DNA of 64,000 nt. Source: Asterias amurensis. Taxonomy: Eukaryota; Echinodermata; Asteroidea; Forcipulatida; Asteriidae. The notes beneath the pieces were generated by a model. The model saw nothing but the letters and a program-made list of their open reading frames with translations, made no database searches and had not been told where the DNA came from. The stretch lies in assembly GCF_032118995.1 (NCBI RefSeq), contig NC_092668.1, forward strand, positions 11,883,501 through 11,947,500. The letters are read 5' to 3'. Below are positions 50,336 to 59,885 of the stretch, one piece after another; within the stretch, counting starts at the first letter, position 1, and each line of letters opens with the position of its first letter. The translations under genes were made by a program, and so were the position numbers.

Positions 50336-51743
50336 CAGGCCTGTATGCTTCGTTTTTGAAAGGGTAAGGGCACCGAGGCATTTTTTTCTGGGTAAAGGGC
50401 ACCCTATGATGAAATTTCAAATTTGTACTGGAGCATTTCAAGGGCACCAAGGCAGTGACCAGGGGACACGGAGGCAATCGCCTTCGTTGCCTCCGTGAAG
50501 TATTAAGTCTGATAACACCCACATGCCACTCTTACAAGCACTATGAAGAGGAGGACTGGCAAATAACATCATCCCTGTGATTTATTGTGATAGGCCTCAT
50601 GTTGATGCATTTTCCAGTAGCATTCTTATATGATTGAGTTAAGATTTAAAAGTGTCATCTATGAGCGGTTAGTTCATATCAGATAATAAATTATATTACA
50701 GGGCAATTTTTCAACTGGACTGGCTCTCTAAAATTGGATTGCATCATTTGAAGGTCGCCATTGCTGCAATCAGATTTTCATGTCATGGGAGCGCATAACA
50801 GGCAAATAAGGTTTAAAGCCATTGGACACTTTCCGTAAACAGAATGGTCCGAAGGCCCACAATTCGTGTATCACAACTGGTATAAAAAATAACAAACCTG
50901 TGAAAATTTAAGCTCAATCGGTCATCAGAGTCGGGAGAAAATAACAGGGAAAACCCACCCTTGTTTCTGCACGTTTCGCCGTGTCATGATGTGTTTAAAA
51001 TAAATCCGTAATTCTCTACAACGAGAATTGATAATTGCCTTAATGTTTTCTCGAAAAGTAAAGCATTCATAAAATAATATTTCAAGAGAAGTCTTTCATC
51101 ATTATAATTGCCTTAATGTTTTCTCGAAAAGTAAAGCATTCATAAAATAATATTTCAAGAGAAGTCTTTCATCATTACCTTCCGTAAACCCTGTAAGTTG
51201 TTTGTTAATTTGTGAACTTTTCTTTTTTGCTGTGCCGAAAGTGTATAATGGCTTTAACACAACAGTCACAACAGAGAAAAACAATACCCCAAAATGCCAG
51301 TAATTAAGTTCTTGTTTTAAAGTTCTCCAAACACTGTTTCATCTAGAGTATTTTAAAAAGTAACATTAGCAGCAATTCAGTTCAGCAAATGGTCAGGCTA
51401 TGTTTTATGTGCCAGGCCTATAGACGATGTGACCTCTGACGTCACACGAAAACCATAACATGATTCGCGCGCATACCTTTGTGTTTTGGCAGCCAGCTTG
51501 AAAGTGTACGCAATCTTACTATGACTACGCAACTCAGTGCCCGGCGAAACATGACGTGTTTAGTGTTTTGTCAACAGAGGGCGGTTTGAATGTAAACATA
51601 GGTCACATCGTCTATAGATCCAAAAGATGCAAATGTGGCCCTCTTTGCTCAGTTTTCACCAATGTCTTACCTAAGGGTTGTCCTGGTGGACCTTTGAATG
51701 AGGATGCCATGATGACACCCACAGGTTTTTCTGCACTTGCCAT
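34612..51743 (-). CDS. TNIP/ABIN-family adaptor (TNIP-B), complete
   Basis: Second TNIP/ABIN homologue, predicted cytosolic ubiquitin-binding NF-kB regulator. Thirteen coding exons: 51743-51671, 49621-49500, 48056-47898, 45798-45716, 44987-44861, 43404-43297, 42195-42037, 41441-41313, 40677-40507, 39687-39508, 38370-38290, 36666-36512, 34678-34612; 1,614 nt, 537 aa, every junction GT-AG and in phase. Residues 66-224 form coiled coil. VNHSWDEHYHNMK (228-240) resembles human TNIP1 VNKQWDQHFRSMK, and GQRKEMDKEIQRLNE resembles TNIP1 RQREYQEKEIQRLNK (both recalled). UBAN at 378-437: SDFFNERQDRQRVMGELDAL (D384 F385, E388 R389, D391 R392). Then a Pro/Tyr-rich link and a C2HC finger C514, C517, H530, C534. 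The first coding exon begins in the leader after TTTCAACAG|A (51,810), with a short uORF (MNMY, stop) before the ATG. Paralogue of TNIP-A. Confidence 0.86.
34718..35100 (+). mobile_element. Family-A MITE
   Basis: Full-length copy in the last TNIP-B intron, starting 40 bp upstream of the zinc-finger exon. Confidence 0.9.
35155..35312. mobile_element. Foldback MITE, GTCGATTTCACAAA ends
   Basis: Arms with ACTTAAGACTAATCTTAGGA. An inverted near-full copy is at 45,525-45,678; fragments at 6,512-6,545 and 18,328-18,430. Confidence 0.87.
35313..36074. other. TNIP-B last intron, GC-richer stretch
   Basis: CACGTACG- and GCGC-containing segment 35,500-35,720 with no exon; remainder unremarkable. Confidence 0.4.
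36075..36170 (+). repeat. tRNA-like SINE head
   Basis: CTAGCTCAGTGATCTAGAGG resembles an A box and GGGTCCAAATCCAACCC a B box; not a foldable complete tRNA. Confidence 0.5.
36786..36890. mobile_element. AGAACTAGAGGGCGC element, partial
   Basis: Left half of the 34,376-34,593 family, in a TNIP-B intron. Confidence 0.8.
36889..36990. repeat. Two-copy ~66-bp tandem repeat
   Basis: AATGTGGTTTAATTGTCAAC at 36,889 and AATGTGGTTTGAGTGTCAAC at 36,953, followed by CAGTATCCA in each. Confidence 0.75.
37200..37345. repeat. ~34-bp tandem repeat, 4 copies
   Basis: ACACCGCAGGTAAACCACAA then CACAGCAGTCA, repeated with small changes. Confidence 0.8.
37774..37890 (-). other. Possible alternative exon of TNIP-B (39 codons)
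   Basis: An ATG at 37,890 opens 39 codons (MSMREVMHDLRMRWLAEHAG onward, basic end SRKKQ) ending at a good donor CAG|GTACGT in phase 0, the phase needed to join the exon at 36,666. It lies between TNIP-B exons 38370-38290 and 36666-36512, beside a family-A MITE. No good acceptor precedes it, so it would be an alternative first exon or chance. Confidence 0.2.
37932..38237 (+). mobile_element. Family-A MITE, left end lost
   Basis: Interior and right terminus; right end is followed by an AATTG short tandem repeat. It stops 53 bp from TNIP-B exon 38370-38290. Confidence 0.85.
38620..38962 (+). mobile_element. Family-B MITE, left end lost
   Basis: Right end TGTACCTTCCCTTTAA intact; TNIP-B intron between exons 39687-39508 and 38370-38290. 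Confidence 0.82.
39050..39125 (-). repeat. SINE/LINE 3' end, reverse orientation
   Basis: ATTATTATTAAAAAGATTTA then GCGCCTTTCCAAAATAGACC, the reverse complement of a GCGCTTTAT-type tail. Confidence 0.5.
40105..40500 (+). mobile_element. SINE/LINE-type element with (ATT)n tail
   Basis: Contains GACACTTGTGTCACTAAGCA, GCGCGTTATAAATACGG and an ATT tail ending at 40,500; it abuts the donor of TNIP-B exon 40677-40507. A related block GACACTTGTGTCCTTGAGCA is at 44,750. Confidence 0.75.
42240..42565 (+). mobile_element. tRNA-derived SINE with (ATT)n tail
   Basis: A-box-like GTTTGTGGGTAAAGCGC, B box GGGTCGATTCCCC, a central block CCGGTTTTCCTCCCTCAGGA, and an ATTATTATTATTA tail at 42,558. Opposite orientation to TNIP-B, 45 bp upstream of exon 42195-42037. 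Confidence 0.85.
43869..44245 (-). mobile_element. Family-B MITE
   Basis: Full-length copy in opposite orientation, in a TNIP-B intron. Confidence 0.88.
44680..44815 (+). repeat. SINE fragment
   Basis: B-box-like GGGTTAGAATCCCGG then CACTTGTGTCCTTGAGCAAG, matching part of 40,105-40,500. Confidence 0.6.
45525..45678. mobile_element. Foldback MITE, inverted copy of 35,155-35,312
   Basis: Ends GATTTCACAAAAAGTTCTTA and TTGTGAAATCGACGGCTG; TNIP-B intron, 38 bp from exon 45798-45716. Confidence 0.87.
46592..47166. mobile_element. Outer inverted-repeat element carrying a nested foldback
   Basis: About 50-bp inverted ends (ATGTACATTTCACATCAGGG and its reverse complement), each with a GGGGAATTCCC. 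Confidence 0.8.
46708..47090. mobile_element. GGAACACGTTGCC foldback element, full, nested
   Basis: Lies inside a larger inverted-repeat element, 46,592-47,166. Confidence 0.92.
47370..47866 (-). mobile_element. Family-A MITE plus preceding fragment
   Basis: Full copy 47,482-47,866; a degraded right-end fragment lies at 47,370-47,481. The right end is 32 bp from the donor side of TNIP-B exon 48056-47898. Confidence 0.87.
48254..48643. mobile_element. GGAACACGTTGCC foldback element, full
   Basis: Both arms present; TNIP-B intron between exons 49621-49500 and 48056-47898. Confidence 0.92.
48719..48890. mobile_element. GGAACACGTTGCC foldback element, half copy
   Basis: One diverged arm ending at ACTAACACGGTC. 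Confidence 0.82.
49112..49508. repeat. MITE plus ~169-bp tandem duplication copying the TNIP-B exon donor
   Basis: A foldback (GACGATGTGACCTCTGACGT to GGTCACATCGTCTA) is followed by a duplication: the unit 49,177-49,345 repeats at 49,346-49,508. Both units end CTTACTTGGTGATC, whose reverse complement is the end of exon 49621-49500 plus its donor (CACCAA|GTAAGT). Confidence 0.88.
49655..49805. repeat. Imperfect foldback around ACCCATTGCACAAC
   Basis: Left CTATTGCACACTGCG and right CGTTGTGCAATGGG arms with internal CAAAAGGATAGTA/CCATCCTTTTGA pair; 34 bp upstream of exon 49621-49500. Confidence 0.65.
50337..50515. mobile_element. CAGGCCTG-ended repeat, inverted copy
   Basis: Same block as 9,700-9,903 in reverse, next to an (AAT)n tail at 50,301-50,332. 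Confidence 0.8.
50812..51257 (+). mobile_element. Family-C MITE with internal 73-bp tandem duplication
   Basis: Ends AAAGCCATTGGACACTTTCC. An internal block (51,035-51,107) is repeated exactly at 51,108-51,178. First intron of TNIP-B coding region. Confidence 0.85.
51420..51617. mobile_element. Foldback MITE, ends TAGACGATGTGACC
   Basis: ~197 bp with inverted ends; same family as at 49,112; TNIP-B first coding intron, 54 bp from the donor at 51,671. Confidence 0.87.
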
Positions 51744-51889
51744 AGTTGTCGAATGTTTTCTAGTACATGTTCATGTTGAAGCTCTGGTTGTTTCTGTTGC
51801 TCGATTGGATCTGTTGAAATCAGCCAAAAACATGTTATTTCTAAACAAAACAATCCTGTTGCCGATTTCACAAAGAATTATGATTGATC

Positions 51890-52267
51890 TTAAAGGAACA
51901 CGTTGCCTTGGATCGGTCGAGTTGGTCTTTGAAAATCGTTCTGTAATGGTAAGAAAGATATTTTAAAAGTAGAATACAGTGATCTACACAAATATGTATC
52001 GAAATTGCATGGTTTTCTTTTAACCCTGACAACTAACATGGTCGGCCATTTAAAATTTTGACTCCCACAAATGGCCGACCGTGATAGTTCGCGGCGTAAA
52101 AGGAAAACCATGCAGTTTCGAGTGATACTTGTGTGGACCATTATATTCGACTTTTAAAACATCTTTCTAACCATATACGTTTCAAACGCTTATTCTTACA
52201 AACGCTTATTCTTTCAAATGCTTTTAATAGACCAACTCGTCCGTTCCAAGGCAACGTGTTCCTTTAA
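51890..52267. mobile_element. GGAACACGTTGCC foldback element, full
   Basis: Full copy 80 bp upstream of the acceptor of the first coding exon of TNIP-B, so in its leader intron. Confidence 0.9.
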
Positions 52268-53813
52268 AGACAGTGGACACTATTAGTCATTGTCAAAGAC
52301 TAGTCTCCTCTCCCTTGACCAAAACTTAGAAACAGATAAGACTACACTGGTTATTTGCACTTGTAATTTTGTATGCAAAAACTTTGGTATTTTAGGCATT
52401 TCTACAAAGTACAAAAATATGTTATAATGTTGAGGCCATAAGAAATATTAAAAAAAATTGCCCACCGAAAAAGTTTTATCAAGAACTATTTCAATTCACA
52501 ATTCACAATGATCAAATCAAGTGACAGGAACATTCTGCTGAGCATTCTGGGAAAAAAAATACAGAAGCTTAAAGAAGCCATGTGCCTTATAATATTTTCT
52601 AATATTTTTTTTAACCCTCATATCAGTATTAAAATTAATATTAACGTTTAAACATCAGCTTGGTGATTCAATTATCACTTTTTATTTCGCTTTATTGAAA
52701 AATATTATGGGGAAAAAATATATGAAAAAATAAATAATAATCAGATTTGAAAGCCAATAGTTATTTATAATTTTTATTTAATTTTTTATTTGTTTCATTT
52801 TTTGCAAATTACCACGGTAATTTTCAAAATGTTATAAACAATGTTTTGAATAAAACGAAGACAACTGCTGGCTAATTAGTGTCATACACAGATGTTTATT
52901 CCACATACATATGGCTGCACCGGGAAACGGTTATTTCTTGTTTACCATGAAAACAGGAAAAACTCAAAATAAATGGGACCAGTTGATTGAAGTCATCGTA
53001 GATTGGTGTATGTTGTGCAATTTTCAAAGTCCATCAAGTTTTAATTTATGTTTGCATACTTTATATTAAAAAATGAAGATAATGAGGGCATCGGTTGATA
53101 TAGCATCATTATTGTTTTCCCAATTCAAAGAAAAGGGCATAAATACCGTGAAAACTGGTAAGAGCAAGGATATGTTTAGCTTGAGATACACACACTACAG
53201 TCACCAACCAAGTGCAAGTAAGAAGACTGGTCTTTGACAATTACCACTAGTGTCCAGTGTGTTTAATTAATCTTCTATTAGCCGTCGACATGGGGTGCGG
53301 TCCCCTCTTTTTGAAACCGGATATAGCATACTACACGGTACTTAATTATCCTAATAAAATACGTGTTCCGCCATCGCTAACAAAAGTAACCACGCACTGA
53401 TGTAGGCCTATGTCTCCGTGCCATCAAAAGCAATGGAAATGTTGAGGGGCCGCCAGTTCGTTCACTTCAAATGGTAAAAAAATCGCAAGTAACATACCTA
53501 ACGGGAACAAGTTTGGACATATTATGATGTACAGTTTATTATAAATACTATAATCAAAGAAAATTTGACTTGAACTGAGTAAAAACAGTTGAAAAGCTCA
53601 CCCAAAATTGCCTTCAATGAGTATACATGTCCTGCGTTTATGTTCTTGTTGAAATGTAATGACAACATTGCGCGCGCTGTACAAAGTACAAGTGGGGTGC
53701 TCGTCCTCGAGTGCGAGTTTGACCACTCGTTGGGGACGAGCTGGACGATGATGAGAGGGAAATCCCCTTTATTTCTGGCCGCTATTGCAACATATCATGG
53801 CGGTACATATTAT
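52268..53813. other. TNIP-B upstream region
   Basis: Includes a family-A terminal scrap (53,230-53,265) and one kappa-B-type match GGGAAATCCC (53,757-53,766). The TNIP-B promoter or first exon may be here but no start is identifiable. Confidence 0.35.
52911..53069 (+). other. Small ORF MAAPGNGYFLFTMKTGKTQN, unknown
   Basis: 52 codons from an ATG, on the strand opposite TNIP-B and 1.1 kb from its first coding exon. Composition looks protein-like up to EVIVDW, where a weak GTGTAT donor lies. May be a divergent first exon or chance. Confidence 0.2.
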
Positions 53814-55095
53814 CATTGATCTCCATTATACTGACTGGATAGGACATTGCGCTATGCTGCGTGCATAAACACGCGGCCCAACAATGGCGGCGCAATTCCA
53901 CCAAACGGGTAAATTAATGTGCACTTGGTCGGGTTGAGTCTGTCAGTTGAAGTTGTAAATTGAGAATAGAAATGTGGGGAAAACATGACGATCGATAGTT
54001 TGAAGTATGAAAAAGTTTCTGATTGAAATGCAATAAAGCAAACTAACTTTACATTTGTTTCTATCAAATGCCCTATTAGTATTATGATAATGATATTTAA
54101 ATTTCTAAACAAACACTCGGCCGAGAAACTGTATTGGGATTCAGGTACATGTTTTTTTTATTCTTTCAGTTCATTGAGAAAATGGCAATAAACCATATAA
54201 AGACAAAACAAGAGTCGCTCCTACAATAAACAATTCGAGTAGGCACTAGAGTGAGAACTACATACTCGCTAAAATCGAGGGAAAAGAACAAGAAAGATGA
54301 AAACAAAATACAATGTGATAATTGAGAGTTGACTCCATTAACAAATTTAAACTTTTTATTGTTAAGCTTCTATTCATCATGTTAATTGAAAAACAATCCC
54401 AACAGCAAAACTTCCATAACCGTTTTACTGTTCCGCCAGAAATAAATATTTTTATTTTGGTCACAAATAACAAAGTCGGCTATTTCCGAGATGACTGATC
54501 CTCTCAACGAACTTGTATCGTCTGTACATAATTCGCATATACTTGTCGCTTTCCCGAACCTTTTAATTATTGATGCTATGACAAACATCTGTTGAAATCC
54601 GGGCTTCCCGTCCTCGTCGATTCCAGACAACCATCTGTAACGGAGCGAAAACAAAAATAGTATTGCTCGGTAAAAATAACAAATACTTGGCCTATAATAA
54701 TTATTTTATGAAAGATAGTTTAAATTTCCGGCTTATATTTGTAACGTTAGATATAATAATAATAATATGAATCGCTCATATAATGCAAAGGCCTACCTAC
54801 TTATGGAAAGACAATCCCTTTGCCGACTCAGTTTTCCCTCCTCCAGTGATTGACAGCCGCGCACGACTTCACCATCAGCATTTTTAGTTTGTTTGATCCG
54901 ATTCCAAAATTTTAAATCCCCAAATGGCAATTAAAAGGACGAAAACTTCTCTCTGCTTGCAGCAACTCCGTTTAAAAGTGTACAACGCATTTCGTGTGAC
55001 GAACGGTCTTCACCCGTTTGAAAAAATACGCGCGCGGCCTGCGTTTGGACGCGATGTCCTATCCAGTCAGTATAATGGAGATCAATGGTGTAGAT
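53814..55095. other. Segment between ~33-bp inverted repeats, unknown exon-like frames
   Basis: CATTGATCTCCATTATACTG (53,814) is mirrored near 55,060-55,095. Between them, on the minus strand, 54,634-54,382 follows a good acceptor (CGTTACAG|A) and reads RWLSGIDEDGKPGFQQMFVI onward to a stop (84 codons). An open stretch ending at a phase-matched donor AG|GTAGGC (54,797) precedes it. I do not recognise the protein and see no start codon. It could be a transposon gene or a host exon pair. Confidence 0.35.
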
Positions 55096-56351
55096 TTACA
55101 GTGTAATGGAGATCAATGATCTACACCCAAATGTGAAACTACGGAATATGGCGTGTCAAACGTTGCAATATTCGATAATGTACAATATAGTGTGCGATGT
55201 TTCTCATATATATGCGATAATTGTCACATACGTGCGATATTCATTTGATGTATGCAATAAATGTAGTATAATGCAATAAATGTAATATACATGCAATAAA
55301 TTGTAACTAGCTAGTACGACAGATGAAGTCAAAAATTGTTTAAAAGGAGTACAGCGCCCCAGTTACTGGGTCTATGTCTGCACTAGTTCGATAACGTAAC
55401 CCTCCTCCTCCCGACGGCCGCCAGGCCGGAGGGTTACCAGATTATTTTAATCGGCAGCTTGTCACCAGACTTGCCCCATTTTTACAACTTTCAAAAATCA
55501 TGAAACTTAATCCTCAATCAATGTCTAATGAACACTCAAGTCAAACACCTTTGAAAAAATATTTTTTGAACAAAAACTTACCAGATCCCGGAGCGATTTC
55601 CCAGGTTTATATATTTTGAACTTGTCGCATCGCTTTGCAAACGCTTTATTCAGGCACAACGCCTTCATTGGTAATAGGTAGCATAAAAACTCCTGGATCT
55701 ACGGCCGACAGGACTGACATTACGAGATCATACCGAACATTAACGATACTGTCCAAATGTTGACGACAACACGTTCGGAACATTTCGGATAACTTCGAAA
55801 GAGGAGGAATTCCTCCTTTTTGGTCACGTGATTTTGGGTGATACCGGATCCTAAATTCGACAGAGCCTAGTCGGAGATTTTTGGGTCTGGGGAACCAGAC
55901 TACAAAACCATGTGCAAAACTAAACCATTGGGCGACCAACGTCACGTGACCTAATGAGAGGGGTAACTAACACTTGACGTTAAGCCTAGATCAACGTGTG
56001 CATTTGTATGTTTGAGGATTTTCTTTCTCGAAATCCTTGAAGAATATTCTGCAGTTTGTGCTGTTTTTCACGCATAGCGTGCCTTTTGTCACACATTATA
56101 TATCTGGTCAAACGCACAAGTGAAATATCGTGCCAGGGAAATTCCCTTTTCATCCAGGCGCGACGATAGCTGTTACCACCCCGGAGGTCGCGAGTATAGA
56201 GATGTTCACAATCATTTACACCAAAATTTAGTTGAGTCTGCCGAACCTGCTGCTGGCTCAGTTTTAATTCAACTGTTTTTTACATGTTCAGTACTTTTTT
56301 CAATACATCGTATGAGGGCGCCCTTCTCATTCTCTGCGATCAGCAGTCAGA

Positions 56352-56483
56352 GAAGGCCGTGTCCGAATTGGCGACTTCGGCTACAGCTACGGCTAGGGCG
56401 CGCGCGTCTGCCATTCTTCAACACTGGCAGACGCGCTGATCTAGACGTAGCTGTAGCCAAAGTCGCCAATTCGGACACGGCCT
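56352..56483. mobile_element. Foldback GGCCGTGTCCGAATTGGCGA
   Basis: ~55-bp inverted arms flank CGCGCGTCTGCC and its complement. Confidence 0.92.
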
Positions 56484-57040
56484 AAGACCAGGACTAATTA
56501 TGTTGTACATGTATGTATTCTTTCTCCATGGTATGCCATTGCACATTATAGACCTTCCAGTCTGCTTCATGTAGAACTCTTTGTACCTACGGTGCACAGC
56601 CTCCCTGGGGTTTAAAAATAAAAACTTGGCCTACTTTTGTTACAAATTTAGATGAATAATCGAGTCAACCTACATTTTACTTTATTTTGCGAAAACTTTG
56701 AACAATTTCGTCCCCTAAAAATAAGCTATAATCAAAAATGTATACTCTTCTGAAAACGTCTGCCTTATTAAATTTCTTAAAAGTTAAATCGCGGCCTAAA
56801 GTGATCCCAAACCATTCTCGAACTGCGTTGTGGCCCTCGTTGTATAATGATTTTGCTACCAATATTTTCAATAAGCTCAGCTGCAAATTCTTTATTTTCA
56901 CCCTAGATTTGAAGGGGTGTAGCTTTTTATCAGCTGGAATTTGACAACTTCGCGGTCTCCCTTTAGCACAGCCCGATGACGCCGCATGCACTGGTAACGC
57001 AAAAACCAACGCATGCTTGAGCTTGCTTCCTCGGTATTAA

Positions 57041-57187
57041 ATGCTTCACAAAATCGCTAAGAGAATCAGACACAAACTAGAGAGTGAGTTGCCACCCGAG
57101 CAAGGTGGATTTCAGAGAGGGAGAGGAACACGCAATCAAATAGAAAATCTGCGAAATCTAATAGAAAAATATCAGGAGTTTCGGTAA
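57041..57187 (+). pseudogene. LINE reverse-transcriptase fragment
   Basis: ATG-opened 48-codon frame with PPEQGGFQRGRGTRNQIENL followed by RNLIEKYQEF, matching the EQxGFRxGRxTxDQI block of LINE reverse transcriptases. Truncated on both sides. Confidence 0.8.
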
Positions 57188-57998
57188 AGATCATTTTTAT
57201 TTTATTTCATATTAACGATAAAAGAAAAGAGGAACCAGCCCATGGTATAGATGGGCGCTTTTGTTATTGACTAACTTAGGCTTGGTGGTCGGGGTACCAT
57301 ACCAACGAAAAACAGCAATCAGCATGCTGCCTATCAGTCGATGATGTCATCGTCAGCCAATCACCGTGCAGGAAATCATGCTGTCTAATATTTGATTTTT
57401 TTCGTAATGGGAGTTTTTGATTAACGGTGGAAATCGCTGTATCCTGACTGGACTAGGTACGATCCGGTCTCGCTTTATAGCATTTCCGGAAATAATAATT
57501 ATATTATTTATTTATTTTATTTTAAATCTTTACTTTAGACATACACAATAGTTACAAGTTGTACAGGGGCTGTCAAGGTTAAAACAAAAGTATAAAAACT
57601 GTCATCAAAAGATGACTGTGTAAAACTAGACCCCTAAAATAATCTATCCATTGGGGAATGTTGCCTACATTCCTAACGGGAAAATTTGCCGTGTTTTTGT
57701 GACTTGTTTTTTTTTCTTTTTGAAGCCATTTTTTACGTACAAATTTCTCTTTTTAATGAGTTGCACCGATCTGTTTCATAAAAAACGACAGATATGCTTG
57801 ATTTCAATATACTGCTACATTATTTCTGTCAATACTTTTCAGATAAGGCCGAAAAAGACTTGATTTTTTTTTAATGTGAATTGCCAAATAAATAATAATA
57901 ATTTCAAAAGCTCTTTGGACTAATTCATATTCAAACCGAGGTCACGCTTGAAAATAATCAGCGCAGATAAATCACAAAGGAAACGAGTGTACTGCGGG

Positions 57999-58298
57999 TA
58001 GACTGTGAAAGTTTGAGCTCAATGGTTGTCGAAGTTGCGAGATAATAATGAAAGAAAAAACACCCTTGTCAAGTTGTCACAAAGTTGTGTGCTTCCAGGT
58101 GCTTGATTTCGAGACCTAAAATTATAAGTCCGAGGTCTCGAAATCAAATTCGTGGAAAATTACTTCTTTCTCGAAAACTACGTCACCGTTTCTCACAATG
58201 TTTTATACCATCAATCTTCCCCAATTACTCGTTACCAAGTAAGGTTTTATGCAAATAATTATTTTGAGTAATTACCAATAGTGTCCACTACCTTTAAG
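57999..58298 (-). mobile_element. Family-A MITE, one end lost
   Basis: Interior plus terminus TAGTGTCCACTACCTTTAA. Confidence 0.85.
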
Positions 58299-59590
58299 TT
58301 ATTATTTGACCATCATACCTGTTTAAATTTTCAGGCCATAAACTCACAAAATACCCAATACAACACCTGATCTGATATTCATTAATATTGTATTACGTAC
58401 TGAAACATTTTAACTGACTAAAAGATTTAAAAGAACCCTACACACAAAATGTACATCAAAATGTCGGATTACGTGCGAGTATAAATCCATAATTATTAGC
58501 TAGTACATAGCGATGTAAAACCTCCTATGCTGACACACACATTCATTACTATACGCAAAAATTGTTCCCGAGATGATGTGAAATAACAACAGACTCTAAA
58601 GTCAAAGAATTCAAATTTAAACCGGCAACTAATTTTAGTAATAAAGAAATTTGTCCCACCAGACTTTGTTAAATTCTAGCCTTCAAATATGGCGTAATGT
58701 TTCTGCTTAGGCCTATGGTACATACTTATAATAGCGCCTTTTATTATGACACAACGTACAAAGTATACAACACTATAACAAGCGGTAATGTGTCGTGCGT
58801 GGCATGGCAACAATAACCCATCACTGCGTGATACTGATAGCATTAGCTTTATTTTATTATTACTATCTTTTTACAACTTTTACTTTGGTGTTTACGTCGT
58901 AATTGATAAGAGTTATTAATTAGTATAGACTAGCGGGATGCCGTGCTTCGCGCGGCACCCCGCTAGATGATGAAAATCCTTAACACAAATATTTCGAAAT
59001 GTAATGTGGGTGAGGGTGTTATACGCCTCTCTCAATATTTATGCATGGCGTCATAATTCTAACCCAAAATGAACCTATTTCGTACGTCCGCCACTACTTG
59101 CAGTAGCTGCGCCCACCTCGTTTTGGGTTAGACGATGTACCGTACGCATACTTCTAGAAACCAGACCTACCAAGTCTCACTCATTAGGCGTGAGACTCAC
59201 GCATTTTGGGCTCTGTCTCACGCTCACACGCACAGCAACCATTTTCTCATGCATTGGGGCCAGACCGGGGAAAAAAATAAAAATTAACGTCATGCATTGC
59301 CAAGTCGCGCTCGTGTGTACAAAAACGCAATCCACAATGTTTGCACAATTTCTAGATTGCACGCAGTTGATCAGAATCATCATTTGTTTGTACAAACTTT
59401 GTACAAACAGAGCACAAGTTTGCAGATTGCGCACGCTTTTGCTCTTTCAGCAGGTTCAACTAAAATTCGGCAGAGCGCAAGACGCTCATTGCGCACAAGT
59501 TTTTCCCGATTCACTTAGCAAACTCGTTAAATGCAGAGGCAGAGGAAGTGAGCGGAGGATTTTGGACATCAATTTTTAGTCAATTTTGTT
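58299..59590. other. Intergenic, no gene recognised
   Basis: Hairpin at 58,929; paired CTAACCCAAAA / TTTTGGGTTAG motifs (59,058-59,133) suggest another small foldback. Open frames at 59,190-59,579 lack protein features. Confidence 0.4.
58929..58967. repeat. GC-rich hairpin CTAGCGGGATGCCGTG
   Basis: ~17-bp arms around TTCGC, in otherwise AT-rich DNA. Confidence 0.8.
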
Positions 59591-59872
59591 TAGTTTGGAA
59601 GGAAATAATCTGACACAATCGTACCTGCACATTAACCACCAACATATTCTGTGTACCTCATGTTAGTTTTAATTATTATGAAGAGGTTTTTGATGCATTT
59701 TGGAACACTTTTTTGTCCATAATTAAATTTCTGATTAAAAAAAAAAAAAAAAAAGAAAGTTGGGCGGCGATTTCGAAAGGCCTTCTAAAACTGGCAACTT
59801 TTTTTCGGGGGGGGGGGGGTTGAGCTTTGAAAAATCTCACGCATAGCTGGCCTCTGGACTTGGCATCTCTGG
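59591..59872. repeat. Direct repeat, copy A, left of the 30-bp array
   Basis: From TAGTTTGGAAGGAAATAATC to ACTTGGCATCTCTG, near-identical to copy B at 60,750-61,053 (offset 1,159 bp). Includes a poly-A run and a G run (59,807-59,819). No TG...CA ends, so not LTR-like. Confidence 0.9.
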
Positions 59873-59885
59873 AATTGTGTATGGT

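Larger units (their letters stand above)
55441..57998. other. Intergenic with uncertain ORFs
   Basis: Minus frame MKALCLNKAFAKRCDKFKIY (start ~55,668) runs to donor CTG|GTAAGT (~55,580) but no matching next exon was found. Frames at 55,646-55,945 and 56,677-57,009 are open without recognisable domains. Contains the foldback at 56,352 and the LINE fragment at 57,041. Confidence 0.3.
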
